Assembly (NCBI GenBank): GCA_907163375.1
Contig: CAJQUW010001718.1
Coordinates: forward strand, 1-64,000
Length of the DNA stretch: 64,000 nt
Source: Prostheceraeus crozeri
Taxonomy: Eukaryota > Platyhelminthes > Polycladida > Euryleptidae
Direction of reading: 5' to 3'
Below the pieces are notes generated by a model. The model ran no database searches. It saw only the letters and a list, made by a program, of their open reading frames with translations, and had not been told where the DNA came from. Made by a program: the position numbers and the translations under genes. Below, piece after piece: positions 47,024-56,891 of this stretch. Within the stretch, counting starts at the first letter, position 1, and each line of letters begins with the position of its first letter.

Positions 47024-47555
47024 GCCTACATAGTATTATTTTATGCATTGCATGGGCCTATAATAATGGTATGGGGCCTGTGGTAGCTAGAATATTGCAT
47101 CATGTTAGGCTTACGTGTGGAGCCCAAGCCCTCCAGGGAACCTAGGCTGCAATTCTATAATAGAATTTTGCATATGGTTGGGTCATCAAAATTCTTGCTT
47201 GGGTTGCTTGGGGTGAACCCAAGCAAAACCCAAAACGCTTAGCTTGGGGTGACCAACCTAAGCCCTATAGCAACCTTGCCTTATTCGCTACCGTGCTATT
47301 CATTCCCGGTCATCATCCGCATTGTTAATTGATTTTCTGATTATTGATTATTTAACATCATATGCCTCTGTCAATCGTGCTGTTTGCTTATGTGAATAAA
47401 TCAGTCCCTTGAGATTGGCTTGCGTTGTAGGCCGAAAGGTCTCTCGCAAAGAAGCGAATTGTGTTTTTAAATAGATCCATCAAAAGTTGTGGGGAGCACC
47501 CTAATCTGAAAGCATAATTATTCACTCAGTTGACAAGCTTCCGAATCTCGGCACT
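47024..47555. other. No gene; AAGC/CCCAAGC-rich stretch
   Basis: Around 47110-47280 words such as GCTTGGGTTGCTTGGGGTG and CCCAAGCAAAACCCAA occur in both orientations, a weak inverted repeat. Nothing else is recognised. Confidence 0.35.
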
Positions 47556-47559
47556 ATAG

Positions 47560-48620
47560 CCTAAATCACATTCGCAGGTGACGAGCACTGATTAATTTTC
47601 AAGCTTTGGTTGATGGAGGAGACATTTATGTGTCGATCCTCGAAAACTGGATTCTTCATTATAATTATATCTGTTGAATATTTAAAAAATCAATTAGGAG
47701 AGTGGTTGCCCACCGTGTATTGGTTCCACGAGTCGCGGTTGCAGCAATGAACACGTGCTTGTAGATTCCGTGCAATCTGAAGCTCTTCAACTTTGCTAGA
47801 CACAGTGACCACGTGTTTTATGAAACAGCAGTAGCGTCATCTTAGAAAGATTAATGCCGTATACTGATCAGCGGCATTAATTGCATTATCACCGTCAATC
47901 TACGAAGCTTGATGATCTAGACAAGGTCAAGACAATTTTCTTTTCACATAATCGTCTGCTGCTGTGGTGACAAGAAATATTAAAGGTAGTAACTTTAGTA
48001 ACTTTGAGGTTTAACTTAAAGGTAGTAGTAGGTACTCACTTAACAAAAGTGATCTTTGATCGAGTCCAAACAGCGGTACTTCGATTTCCCCCCCCCACAT
48101 TTTTGTGATTGACAGCCTCAAGTGTTGCATCGTCAGCGATCTTCTCTTGCTCCTAAGTGCAGTCTCACTGCCATCCTAAAGGCGTTAAGTGTGTAAAATT
48201 CCTGTGGTTTGTAGAAAATTCACAGCACTTGCTTTGCCGTTCACTGTAGCTGCAGTGTAGACAACCAATACCACGAAGTTCATGATCACAGCTGTACCTT
48301 GTATTCTAACTGAGTATCCAAGGGACCAATCCTTCATCCCAGCGGTCAAGTGAAACTACTCAATGGTGCTGTGCTATCACTCAGTGACAGATCAAGTCTA
48401 TTCAAAATCCAATGTTTTACGAAATTTGATGAATTTGGAAACATTGGAAAATGTGAGAGGAAGGAATAATAGAAGTACCCAAACAGCTGATAGATCAATG
48501 CTGAAATCACACACACATATGGTTTACACATGTCCTTTGCCAATTGTAGACCACAGCCAAATGTGAATCATGTCTTGCTATCAATTTTTGCAACAATGCT
48601 CATTGTCGTTTTGAATTTTT
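47560..48620 (+). repeat. Repeat B, copy 4 (with insertion)
   Basis: It matches 39170-39870 on both sides of a 405-base insertion (48075-48479). Shared words include GTGACCACGTGTTTTATGAA, GCATTAATTGCATTATCACC and, after the insertion, CAATTGTAGACCACAGCC. Confidence 0.75.
48075..48479. mobile_element. 405-bp insertion, GGTACTTC termini, 8-bp duplication
   Basis: The left end is GGTACTTCGATTTCCC and the right end AATAGAAGTACC, an inverted pair of about 8 to 12 bases. CAAACAGC flanks both sides (48067-48074 and 48480-48487). Copy 3 of the surrounding repeat shows the site empty. The end does not look like a CAG-type hAT terminus; MULE, P or an unusual hAT are possible. Confidence 0.8.
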
Positions 48621-49413
48621 CAGAGCCTTTTGCATAAGCTGTGGGATATACCTTTGAAAACTAATAATGGTTGTAACAACATGAGTGCAAAATCAGCCAT
48701 GAATCAGTTTGCATGTGTCCCTTGGAGGTATTTAGATTTTGCAGCCATTAACCATTAATGACCACAGTATTTCTTTGGGGAGTTCACTATAAACCCAGCA
48801 TTTGACAAGCTGTCATTTATTTTGATTTATGCACTTATTGAATGTCTTCCCCAGTCTACATAATGCGACATGGTTTGGTGGACAATCAAAAATGACAAAT
48901 AATAGGTTTATTCTTCATGAAATTATAGCCCCGTACCACAGTAACACTGCCTGGATAGTTGACTAAAATAACAGTATCTCGGAAGTTTGACAGCAGTTCG
49001 GTAACACTTAACCATTCCTTGTGCAGTAATTGCCTTCACACTTGCAAACAGTTCCACGTAGAGTCCATGTATAGGCCTACTTGGTTTGATATTCCAATCT
49101 TATCCGGAAATGAAAGAGAATCATTGTCTCTGAAAAAAAGAAATATTTTTCATTGACATTTCACGCCGGATTCATATTATCGCAAAAAGCCAAAATATGT
49201 ATAGGATGCATCCATGCAAGAATTACATGATGTATTACATATAAAAGCACAAATGAAACAAAATTTGTAAATTAAATTAAGCAATTGTATATTTACTATG
49301 CCAGTATCAATTATAAATAGCATGCAAAATTATGATGGGATTAACAACATTTAAGCCAATTTAAACAGAGCTTCTATAATAGTCAATGATACAATATATC
49401 GTATGATTGACTA
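48621..49413. other. No recognised feature
   Basis: Short frames only. The piggyBac target TTAA follows at 49414. Confidence 0.35.
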
Positions 49414-49548
49414 TTAACCCATTTATGCCCGCTATAATTTATATTAAGCGTATCAATTTCTTCTTCTGAATTTTATATGACTAGGCTCTTCTAAGTACTT
49501 TTCCAAAATAATTCCGTAAAATATTCAGTACTTACATAGATATAGGAT

Positions 49549-49564
49549 GATCGTTATAACGATC
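49549..49564. repeat. piggyBac palindrome 1, GATCGTTATAACGATC
   Basis: A perfect 16-bp palindrome about 130 bases inside the left end, followed by AATGGGAATTGGT. With palindrome 2 and its flank (52135-52163) it forms a longer inverted pair. Confidence 0.9.
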
Positions 49565-51711
49565 AATGGGAATTGGTGTTAACATTTTGCAAAATAATTG
49601 AACTAAAAATGGTTACTAGAACTTGTCCTCCATTAGAAATTGCTAGCTTATGACATCAAAACATCAATATAGGCGACAATAAAATATGCTAAGTTCTACA
49701 TTCATGATACATAAAACATGACACAATATGTCTTACTGCACGAGTATGTGCTTGTACATTTCAACATTTACTATCATACACGAGTGTGATACTGCAAGAA
49801 GCATTGTTTGGCATGTAAATTCACACAACATTTGACACAGCGAAACTTTGTGTTCTTGTTGCAGAACTTGCAGCGAAGCTCTTTTTCTGGCAATCAAGTG
49901 ACCGATGTTGTCAAACCTGATGTCCCTTGTTGCTTGTCGAAAATTTCGCTTTCTATCACTTTTTCCAAGAGTGATGTCGAAACTCGACTGCGGAAATCAT
50001 TGTAGGATGCGTTTTGATCACAACACAGACGGTAGTTAATCAATCCAGGCATTGACACATGCAACATCCACGAGATAGATGAAAATGGGATAGTACCATT
50101 TCTTTCCTCGTATATTAGTTCGGCAATTTGAAATATTTGCATCAAGCAAGTCAACGCCACCCATCGTTGAGTTGTAGTGCGCAACAGCCGCCGGACGAGG
50201 AAGAGTGATTCTCTTTTCGTTCCTGGAAGAAAATAATATTTCATAAATATGTGTACAGAAACATCATAAGGCAATGCTCCTAGACACTGACCTTTCGGCA
50301 AAATCTTGTTGTTGATGAAATTGGAGTTGCTCCACACATAGTCGAAGCCACCAGTACGTCTTTGTTATCACGCCAAACTACCAAGTTCGTTTTGAAATCT
50401 GGACTGTACTTCGACATCATTTCACCGCGATTTTGCATGCTTGTGTTATCAAAGGAATAGCATAGAACCTTTTTCTCCTTATTGTACCCGTTCCTGAGAC
50501 ATTCAAATCATCTTTCATCGATTTCAAAAGTGAAAGGGATGTGAAATAATTGTCCAGTGTGATCGATAGCGGTTTTTCGGTAAAATGACCACGAAGAATT
50601 TTCGCAAAGTAAAACACAACGTTTCTAGAGCTCCCAAAATCATAATCATCCTCTTTTCTTTCGGCTATGCTGGGTAAGGTTGCAGTTGCACGCAGTAGCC
50701 TTTCGCAGTGGCCAACACCCACATCTTGAAGCCGAATCTGATGGGCATTCCTCTTATAAACTGCTTACAGCCATGGCGGCCGAAATACGGCACCATGGAT
50801 TCATCCACAGAGAAGAAATTTGTATCCGGAGATGCTGTAGAAATTCGTCATTGAGAAGCTTTATCAGAGCACGCAATTTTTTGAATTTATCATTTTGAGT
50901 ACGAGCAGTCAACGGGACAAAATGCAGTTTTGGAAAAATTTCTTCAAATCGGTTACGACTAATCGAATTTGTTATGACTTGATTTCGCTTCAAATCATTC
51001 GACGACCAATAAAAATCTCTTCGTCGTGTTTGACGAACGATACCGGAAGCAAGAAGAACACCGATTACAACAAGGAGTTCTTCAGTGCTAAGATTGATTA
51101 GTGCATAATCATTCGTTTGATTCACAATAAAATTTAGAACCTCATCACTGAAGAATTCAAGAAAGAAGTCTACAGGCTCAGTGCACCCGTCGAACCCTAC
51201 AGCTTTCTGCTTTTCAGCTTCAGGAATTTCAATCAAATTTTCAAAGGGGTCAGTCCAACGAGCATCTTTTTCTTCCGCTCGGAGTCCTATGATTTTCTTC
51301 TTCATCTTCTTCGTCATCAGGAACTTCCACGATTGCATTTAGGGGGTTCCGCGGTAAGTTTTGAAACTGTGGTTGATCTCCATCTCCATCTTCTTCGTCA
51401 GAGTCTTCTCCTTCACCTGGTGGATGAATGACTACATCGATCTGATCAGGCAACTCGTTTTCTTCATCCTCAATGCCATCGAGCATCTCATTCAGTCTGT
51501 AAAAAAGAGAATATTTATTTTTGATGAACCGCATGAAACAAAGAAAGTCAATATCTAAGATTCCTTCAAAAGTTGATGAGAACAACCGAACTAAATTGAA
51601 ATCGAAAGTGTCTTTTTATTGCTTTATTGTATTACGAGTATCTTCAGCAATAAACAAGTAGCATGTAACTGAACCAGTAAATCAAAATGGCAAGTAGATA
51701 GCACTGATGGT

Positions 51712-51790
51712 TAACACGCGCGGTAGTGCATCGGTTGAGTGCTGAACTTCCCCTTCCGTGGTGGTGGGTGCGAACCCCTACCATGTGCGC
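51712..51790 (+). mobile_element. tRNA-like SINE head in the piggyBac intron
   Basis: GGTAGTGCATCGGTTGAGTG resembles an A box and GGTGCGAACCCC a B box, 40 bases apart, on the plus strand. The arms of a tRNA cloverleaf are only partly formed. It lies in the 795-base intron of the transposase gene. Confidence 0.5.
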
Positions 51791-52147
51791 CTATTTTATG
51801 TTGCCAATGCCCAGATATACTTTTAGCAGATGATAAATGCGATCTATCTATATCGTTTATAATCAAACTCAAATGATAACTAGTTATGGCAAGTTGAAAC
51901 CCTTGTAATTCTCAGGCGCCAAAAATCGTAATTTTTCAGAAAGGCTACACATTTTGTGACATATTTTAGAAGCAAGCTATAGATAATCTTGCGAACGTAG
52001 AAAGTCGCCATTGAAATAAATGATAAAGTATTGCATATTTTTGAAAATCGAGCCGAAAATGATTTATATTTAATGAAAATTATAGTCGTGGCAATATGGA
52101 TAATCAACTAATTTTCTGCATGAAATGTTTAAAAACCAATTCCCATA

Positions 52148-52163
52148 GATCGTTATAACGATC
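52148..52163. repeat. piggyBac palindrome 2
   Basis: GATCGTTATAACGATC again, inside the intron. The preceding ACCAATTCCCATA is the complement of the bases after palindrome 1, so the pair extends to about 29 bases. Confidence 0.9.
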
Positions 52164-52509
52164 ACCAATTTTTACCTCATCTGAAAATATATCCATCCAC
52201 AATCAATTGCATCTAAATATATTATGAGACACGCTTTATGATACAATTTACTATTTCAAGTCCGAATAGATACAAAGGAATTCTTTCTCACCTTCTTTTT
52301 GCAATTGATTTAGCATTTCTCCGCCTGTCAGCCATGATGGAAATAACAGCAAAATTCAAATCCGCGCCAAAAATTTGCAAATGAATATAAAAAACGAACT
52401 GATGTACTAAAACACTCTTTCTGTCATAGAAAACCAGAAAATAATCGATTAATGTGAGTTTGAAACCTTGTTGACATTAAAAAACCAACTTCAAAATCTT
52501 AATGTTGAT

Positions 52510-52525
52510 GATCGTTATAACGATC
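52510..52525. repeat. piggyBac palindrome 3
   Basis: The same 16-bp palindrome, only two bases from the right TIR. No counterpart sits next to the left TIR. Confidence 0.9.
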
Positions 52526-52649
52526 AACGGGCACAAATGGGTTAAATGAATTTTGGCGTGGGGAAAACACATACATTTAGTTCTGTTGTGTACACAAACG
52601 TAAGGATCTTCAATATATTGCTTGATTCCCAATAATTTATAATAGCTGG

Positions 52650-53290
52650 GGGAGGGAATTTGAAGAATTATGCACATTGTGACAACTTTTTTAAACTTTG
52701 CATGGTGTTAGATATGGAAACAGCGTTTTCAAACCATCACGCACAACTTGGAGAGCTGAGATTTATTGGCAACCCATCGAATTACTAATTTAACAAACTG
52801 TATCACTTCTCCCACTTGTTATGACACGGAGGGTTTGTGGAATACTGTTCCTCATGCTATTCCCTATTCTGCGCTATCATTATCAGTCAAATTCGTTTAC
52901 ATTTCTCCAAAAGTGTAAAAACTGCATATCTCACAGGTGGTACTGCTGGGTCTCTATTTGGTCTTGACTCATGTTCTTTTAATGAAATCGAAACTGCATG
53001 CACATTGGGGATTTAATAAATGCTGAGTTGCTACTCTAACTAATATACCGACTCTATGTGACACATAGCACATTATGCTGCTGAAAGATTAGGAAAACTA
53101 TACCAATTAGCTAATTAGGTTGCATTAGAAGTTTCTTGAAAAATGTCCGATGCATTGTAGCTGGGAGGGAAAATGTCAAAATTTGAGAAATTGCGCGCAT
53201 TGTGATAACTTTTTTAAATTTTCCATGGTGTTAAATATGGATACAACGTTTACAAAATCCACCACTCACAGCTTGTGGGAGGCCCGTGGT
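52650..53290 (+). repeat. Direct repeat pair of about 105 bases
   Basis: GGGAGGGAATTTGAAGAATT to AACTTGGAG (52650-52755) recurs with differences at 53162-53290 (GGGAGGGAAAATGTCAAAAT to AGCTTGTGG). Both contain TGTGA(C/T)AACTTTTTTAAA. No coding frame is shared. Between them, 52960-53060 carries GAGTTGCTACTCTAACTAAT, also seen at 59700-59790 and, inverted, at 39895-39990. Confidence 0.7.
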
Positions 53291-53299
53291 GGCCGGTAC

Positions 53300-53924
53300 G
53301 CGAAAATACAAGATGACCGTCATTTCAAACTAAAAATCCTATATCTTGACTCATAAAAAGAGTAGAACACAATGAAATATCCCTTTTCTACGGTTTTCTT
53401 GTTCGAGAAACACGTTTCTGATGTCATTTGTAGGTTTCCGTTGGATTTTTATGTCTCAATGCTATGTCTATGACCATCCATGTAGGCCTCTAGGACCAAG
53501 GCCTATTGACCCCATACCAAATGAAAGCGAGTTCGCGTACTTGTGTCATTCATATCTTAATCTAATTTCATTGAATTTGTTATCTTACATCTTTCCAGGA
53601 TAGTACAGCCGCTTGATTTTCACAAAACTCATGATATTTGTGATGGCATAATATGGACTACTGCGCCTTATTTATGAGTAGTCAGTAACCTTCAAAACGT
53701 CTGTAACTCTGTTATCTGCTTCGTTAACTATAACCAATAAATAACAATCGGTTTTGTGTGCCAGGAACTTCATAAGCTTTGATGTAGGCCCAGGCTACCA
53801 TAGACTACCATGTAAACTTTTGCCTGGGATCATGGTGTAACTGCTGACTTGTTAATTGTTAACTCGAAGAACAAGCCCCAGGTTGTATTTGTGCAAAGAA
53901 AACATGTTAATGTTGCTAATAATA
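53300..53924. other. No recognised feature
   Basis: Short frames only. Confidence 0.35.
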
Positions 53925-55560
53925 AACTAAATTGCCCAAACATTACATTTCCCCTTCATTGTTGGTACAGCCCCTTTCACACTTGCACAATTGACTGTAA
54001 TGAAGTCCAGCTCGATGACACTTGCAGTTACCCTTACAGGCAACCACACCCCCACATTAAAGAAGAGCGAGCCCGCCTTGCTGAAGTCTGAAAAATCAGT
54101 CCGTATGGCACCCTCCGATAGGTCCCAGTATTCCATCACCAGCCCCAGCTACTCGGATTTGCAATTTCAGGAATTCTCGAGAGAGACTGCTTCCAGGCTG
54201 TATGGAGAGCACGCACTTGACGTGCTGGAAGAGCATATTCGGGGTCGGTGGGATGAATTCGAGAAACTTGAAACCATGAGTGAACATCAGCTTCATTGAC
54301 TGTTTGGGCAGCACAGTTCTTACTGTACATAAGTACTGTCAATCGCTCCAGACGTGTCATGTGGTGAGAATCAAGAGTCAAACTGGTTAGGTCCTGAATA
54401 ATGGCAATGAAGTTGGTGGTGGCCTCGTCGAAGCTACCCATGCATTCCATGCTGTCTATTTGCTGATTCCCATCATGGAAGACACAAAGTCACAACCTGT
54501 GAAGGAATGGAAGAAGGACAGAGCTTGACAACGTTGTAGCCTCAAAACTTCTGACATATGAACCAGATCACTATCTACAGTCCTAAGGCACGGCTTCATA
54601 GGACCCTGGTCAGCAGCATGACGCAAGTGGAGCATCATATGTGTGTCTGCTTCCTCTTGTCGACATAGAGACAAATTCGATTAATCTGCAGGTGTATTAC
54701 TGAGACCAGCTCTTGTTCTCAACAGATGGTACTGTGATCGAAGAACACACAAGCATGAGATGTCAACAGAAGGCACGGGCTCGAATGATCCGCTAAAACG
54801 TTACTGGTCCTGCAGAATGTGTTGACGAAGCAAGAGATCCACCTCAATAAGTTTCTGTGCCTCATCATTACTCACATCAGTACGAAATGCTGCGCCTGTG
54901 CTAAAGCAACACCAACTGTGTTTTTCTGAGAGATGGAAATGTCAGGACCTTCTGAGTATTCAAACCAATCTGGTCCTATATTCTGTAAAAGGTGTTCTTT
55001 GAACCTTGTCGGATGCACATATGCTCCAATCCATTCAGAATTCAGTTGAGCCAGACGCCGATCATACATTTTCCAAAGGTCAAAAGCTTAATGGACGAAT
55101 TATTGAACTGTACGAATGCTATCAGCTGAGCAAATACCAAGGGGTCATACTGTTACTTGTCTCTGCATGTGATGATTTGTTGACAGCTGCACGAGCCTCG
55201 TGTAGCAAGAATGAACATCTCCAGCTTGTGTATCACTTGCAGTATTCAAACGTGCATGCACTACCCAATTCCTGGACTGTAGAGCTCCTTTGCTAAGGTT
55301 CTGGCTACAGTCTTGACTGTGTGCTCATATGGATTGGCTCATCACTGTTAATTTGAAATGCTTCACAATAGACACATAGATCTGTTTCTCCAATCTATAG
55401 ACGCATTGAAACTGGAACGAGTACTTTTAGAACTAGCATCCGCGCCACTTGAATCTTTTCTTGCGCTCCTGTCTATTGTACACTGAAGGTTTTGAGAACG
55501 GAAATGCGCTTGACACCCATTATGATAATTAGCTTCATTTTTCAACATTGTAGAGGCCAC
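53925..55560 (-). pseudogene. Degenerate copy of a multicopy animal protein family (EEADT / FTGCD / CXC)
   Basis: Minus-strand pieces appear in the expected order. 55560-55363 has LKNEANYHNGCQAHFRSQ and ends near WRNRSMCLL. 55069-54872 has RRLAQLNSEWIGAYVHPTRF and FKEHLLQNIGPDWF. 54674-54456 has CRQEEADTHMMLHLRHAAD, CLRTVDSDLV and SFFHSFTGCDFVSS. 54450-54136 has LERLTVLMYSK and ends NPSSWGW. Near 54060-53930 lies CKGNCKCHRAGLHYSQLCKC, a CXC-like cysteine cluster. I recall this arrangement (EEADTR, RTVDTDV, FHAFTGCD, then a tesmin/CXC-like end) from uncharacterised proteins repeated in coral, fish and invertebrate genomes; its function is unknown to me. Here it is split over several frames with stops and is clearly dead. 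Confidence 0.6.
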
Positions 55561-55799
55561 TCCTGAACCATCGTCTAAGCCACAGAATTAAACAGGTCGT
55601 TTCTTCTTCTGTTTGACTAGAAGGGAAGCATTGGAACATGGTACGTTAATGAAATGGCACAATCTGCTGACTAAATACCATAGCAATCCAACAATGAGCA
55701 GCCAGTTCAACATTAAACACGCCAAATTGTGCAAGCTTCATCAGTGACTGCTATTAACCGGATCACACAGCAAAGAGACACAGCCGATGTCAAGTTCTA

Positions 55800-56070
55800 C
55801 AGAGAAGCTTGTGAATGTTTTTTCGTGCGCCTGCTAACTTTTTTACTAATAATCGCAGGCCCAACATTATCGAGAAAAATTTTGCGCAATGATCTGAATT
55901 CTTCGAATCTGAAGGAATCGTGGCGATCGCAGCATTTTGAAGGAATTCAGAGCAATCCGCAAGCGACGCACGACTATTTTTCCTATCTCTGTAAGGTATT
56001 AAAAATTTCTTTTTGCCCACTTAAGTTCCTGGATGTCTACTCGTACAATCTAATTCTGTGGTCTAAGCAC
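55800..56070 (+). mobile_element. Repeat A, copy 2 (partial)
   Basis: GAATTCTTCGAATCTGAAGG, ATCCGCAAGCGACGCACGAC and TTTTTGCCCACTTAA match 12330-12560 in the same orientation. The right end again shows TCTAATTCTGTGGTC. Here a 127-codon frame is open across it (55729-56112), unlike the other copies. Confidence 0.65.
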
Positions 56071-56235
56071 TGCAAATTGACCCAAGAGGTAAAGGAATAT
56101 CATTGTATGTAAAAGCTTTCATCTCTTCTTCAATGGTTTGATATGCACCATGATAACAGTTTTGATAGCATGATACACGTTTTGAAGGTTACTGACTACC
56201 AAGGATATGAAATGGAAAATTTTCTGGAAAATTTT

Positions 56236-56263
56236 CCGGTAATTTTTCCGGAAAAATTACCGG
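56236..56263. repeat. 28-bp perfect palindrome, left
   Basis: CCGGTAATTTTTCC is followed by its exact complement. Further TTTTCC/GGAAAA words surround it. The same palindrome lies near the right end at 59338-59365. Confidence 0.95.
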
Positions 56264-56891
56264 AAGAATATAATATTTTTCCACTTGTAATTTTTCCGTT
56301 CAATTTTTGTATTTTGATGAATCACTTCATTAGTAATTTGAAAAAGATAGAATAACAGCATTGCGGTTTGTATCATACCACTGCATATGACAGCCATAGC
56401 TTCAAAGGAAGAGAAATATTTGCTATCATAATAGAGAGCATAATAATGTGTTTATCTGCGAAGTTTAACTAAACGTTTTTGCTTTAATTTCTTTCATAGT
56501 ACCCCTAAATTTTGTAAAATGTTGTAATGGTAAATTAAATATTTCAACTTTCATTATCATGAATCATTCTTATTTCATTTCAGCCTACTATTTCATTAAT
56601 GTTGTAGCCTACTATGAGTCCTCAATGTTGTACTTCTCGAGAATGTCATCTGAAAATATAAACTCTCAGAACAAGGCCTAAACCTAAATATTGAATGAGA
56701 GCGTGCTGCATTATCAGGGTCGACTGTAGTGAATGAAATAGGCCTAAATACATGTTTAATAATAATTGCTTACTATATTTATTTTTTTGCAATGATAGCT
56801 GTTTTGTGTATTTGAAACATATAGCTCTAACAGCTCTAACAGCTCTAACTTTCGAACTATTGAAGCGATTGACTTCGTCTATGAAAAACGA

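Larger units (their letters stand above)
49774..52335 (-). pseudogene. piggyBac transposase, spliced, broken
   Basis: Exon 1 (52335-52292) encodes MADRRRNAKSIAKR and ends AG before GTGAGA. The intron runs to 51497 and ends TTTTTTACAG. Exon 2 continues RLNEMLDGIEDEENELPDQ into an acidic N-terminal region, as in family members. The DDE core follows: [15 protein letters not shown] (catalytic D at 50803-50805), ITLDNYFTSLSLL (D at 50552-50554), the conserved WRDNKD near 50370, and YNSTMGGVDLLD (D at 50148-50150 plus a second D). The gene ends with the cysteine-rich domain CKFC ... CVKCCVNLHAKQC (49801-49890), just before the TGA at 49774. Breaks seen: frame changes near 51290, 50850, 50650, 50410 and 50230-50340, an in-frame TGA at 49894 before the Cys domain, and a TAA near 50030. 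All catalytic residues survive. It would cut and paste DNA at TTAA sites if whole. Confidence 0.93.
49418..52541 (-). mobile_element. piggyBac transposon, 3.1 kb
   Basis: TTAA flanks both sides (49414-49417 and 52542-52545). The TIRs are CCCATTTATGCCCG on the left and, reverse-complemented, CCCATTTGTGCCCG on the right, one mismatch in 14. A transposase gene with one intron runs on the minus strand (52335 to 49774). Three copies of the palindrome GATCGTTATAACGATC lie in it. The boundaries are firm; the gene is broken, so the copy is not autonomous. Confidence 0.96.

Noticed and set aside
50220-50300. A second intron in the piggyBac gene (AAG|GTCAGT to TTCTTCCAG)
   Set aside because: The splice words are good and the spacing fits, but joining them gives the wrong reading phase, so an intron is not supported over plain decay.
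55006-55296. Plus-strand 96-codon ORF
   Set aside because: It is the shadow of the minus-strand EEADT/CXC remnant, which has recognisable motifs.
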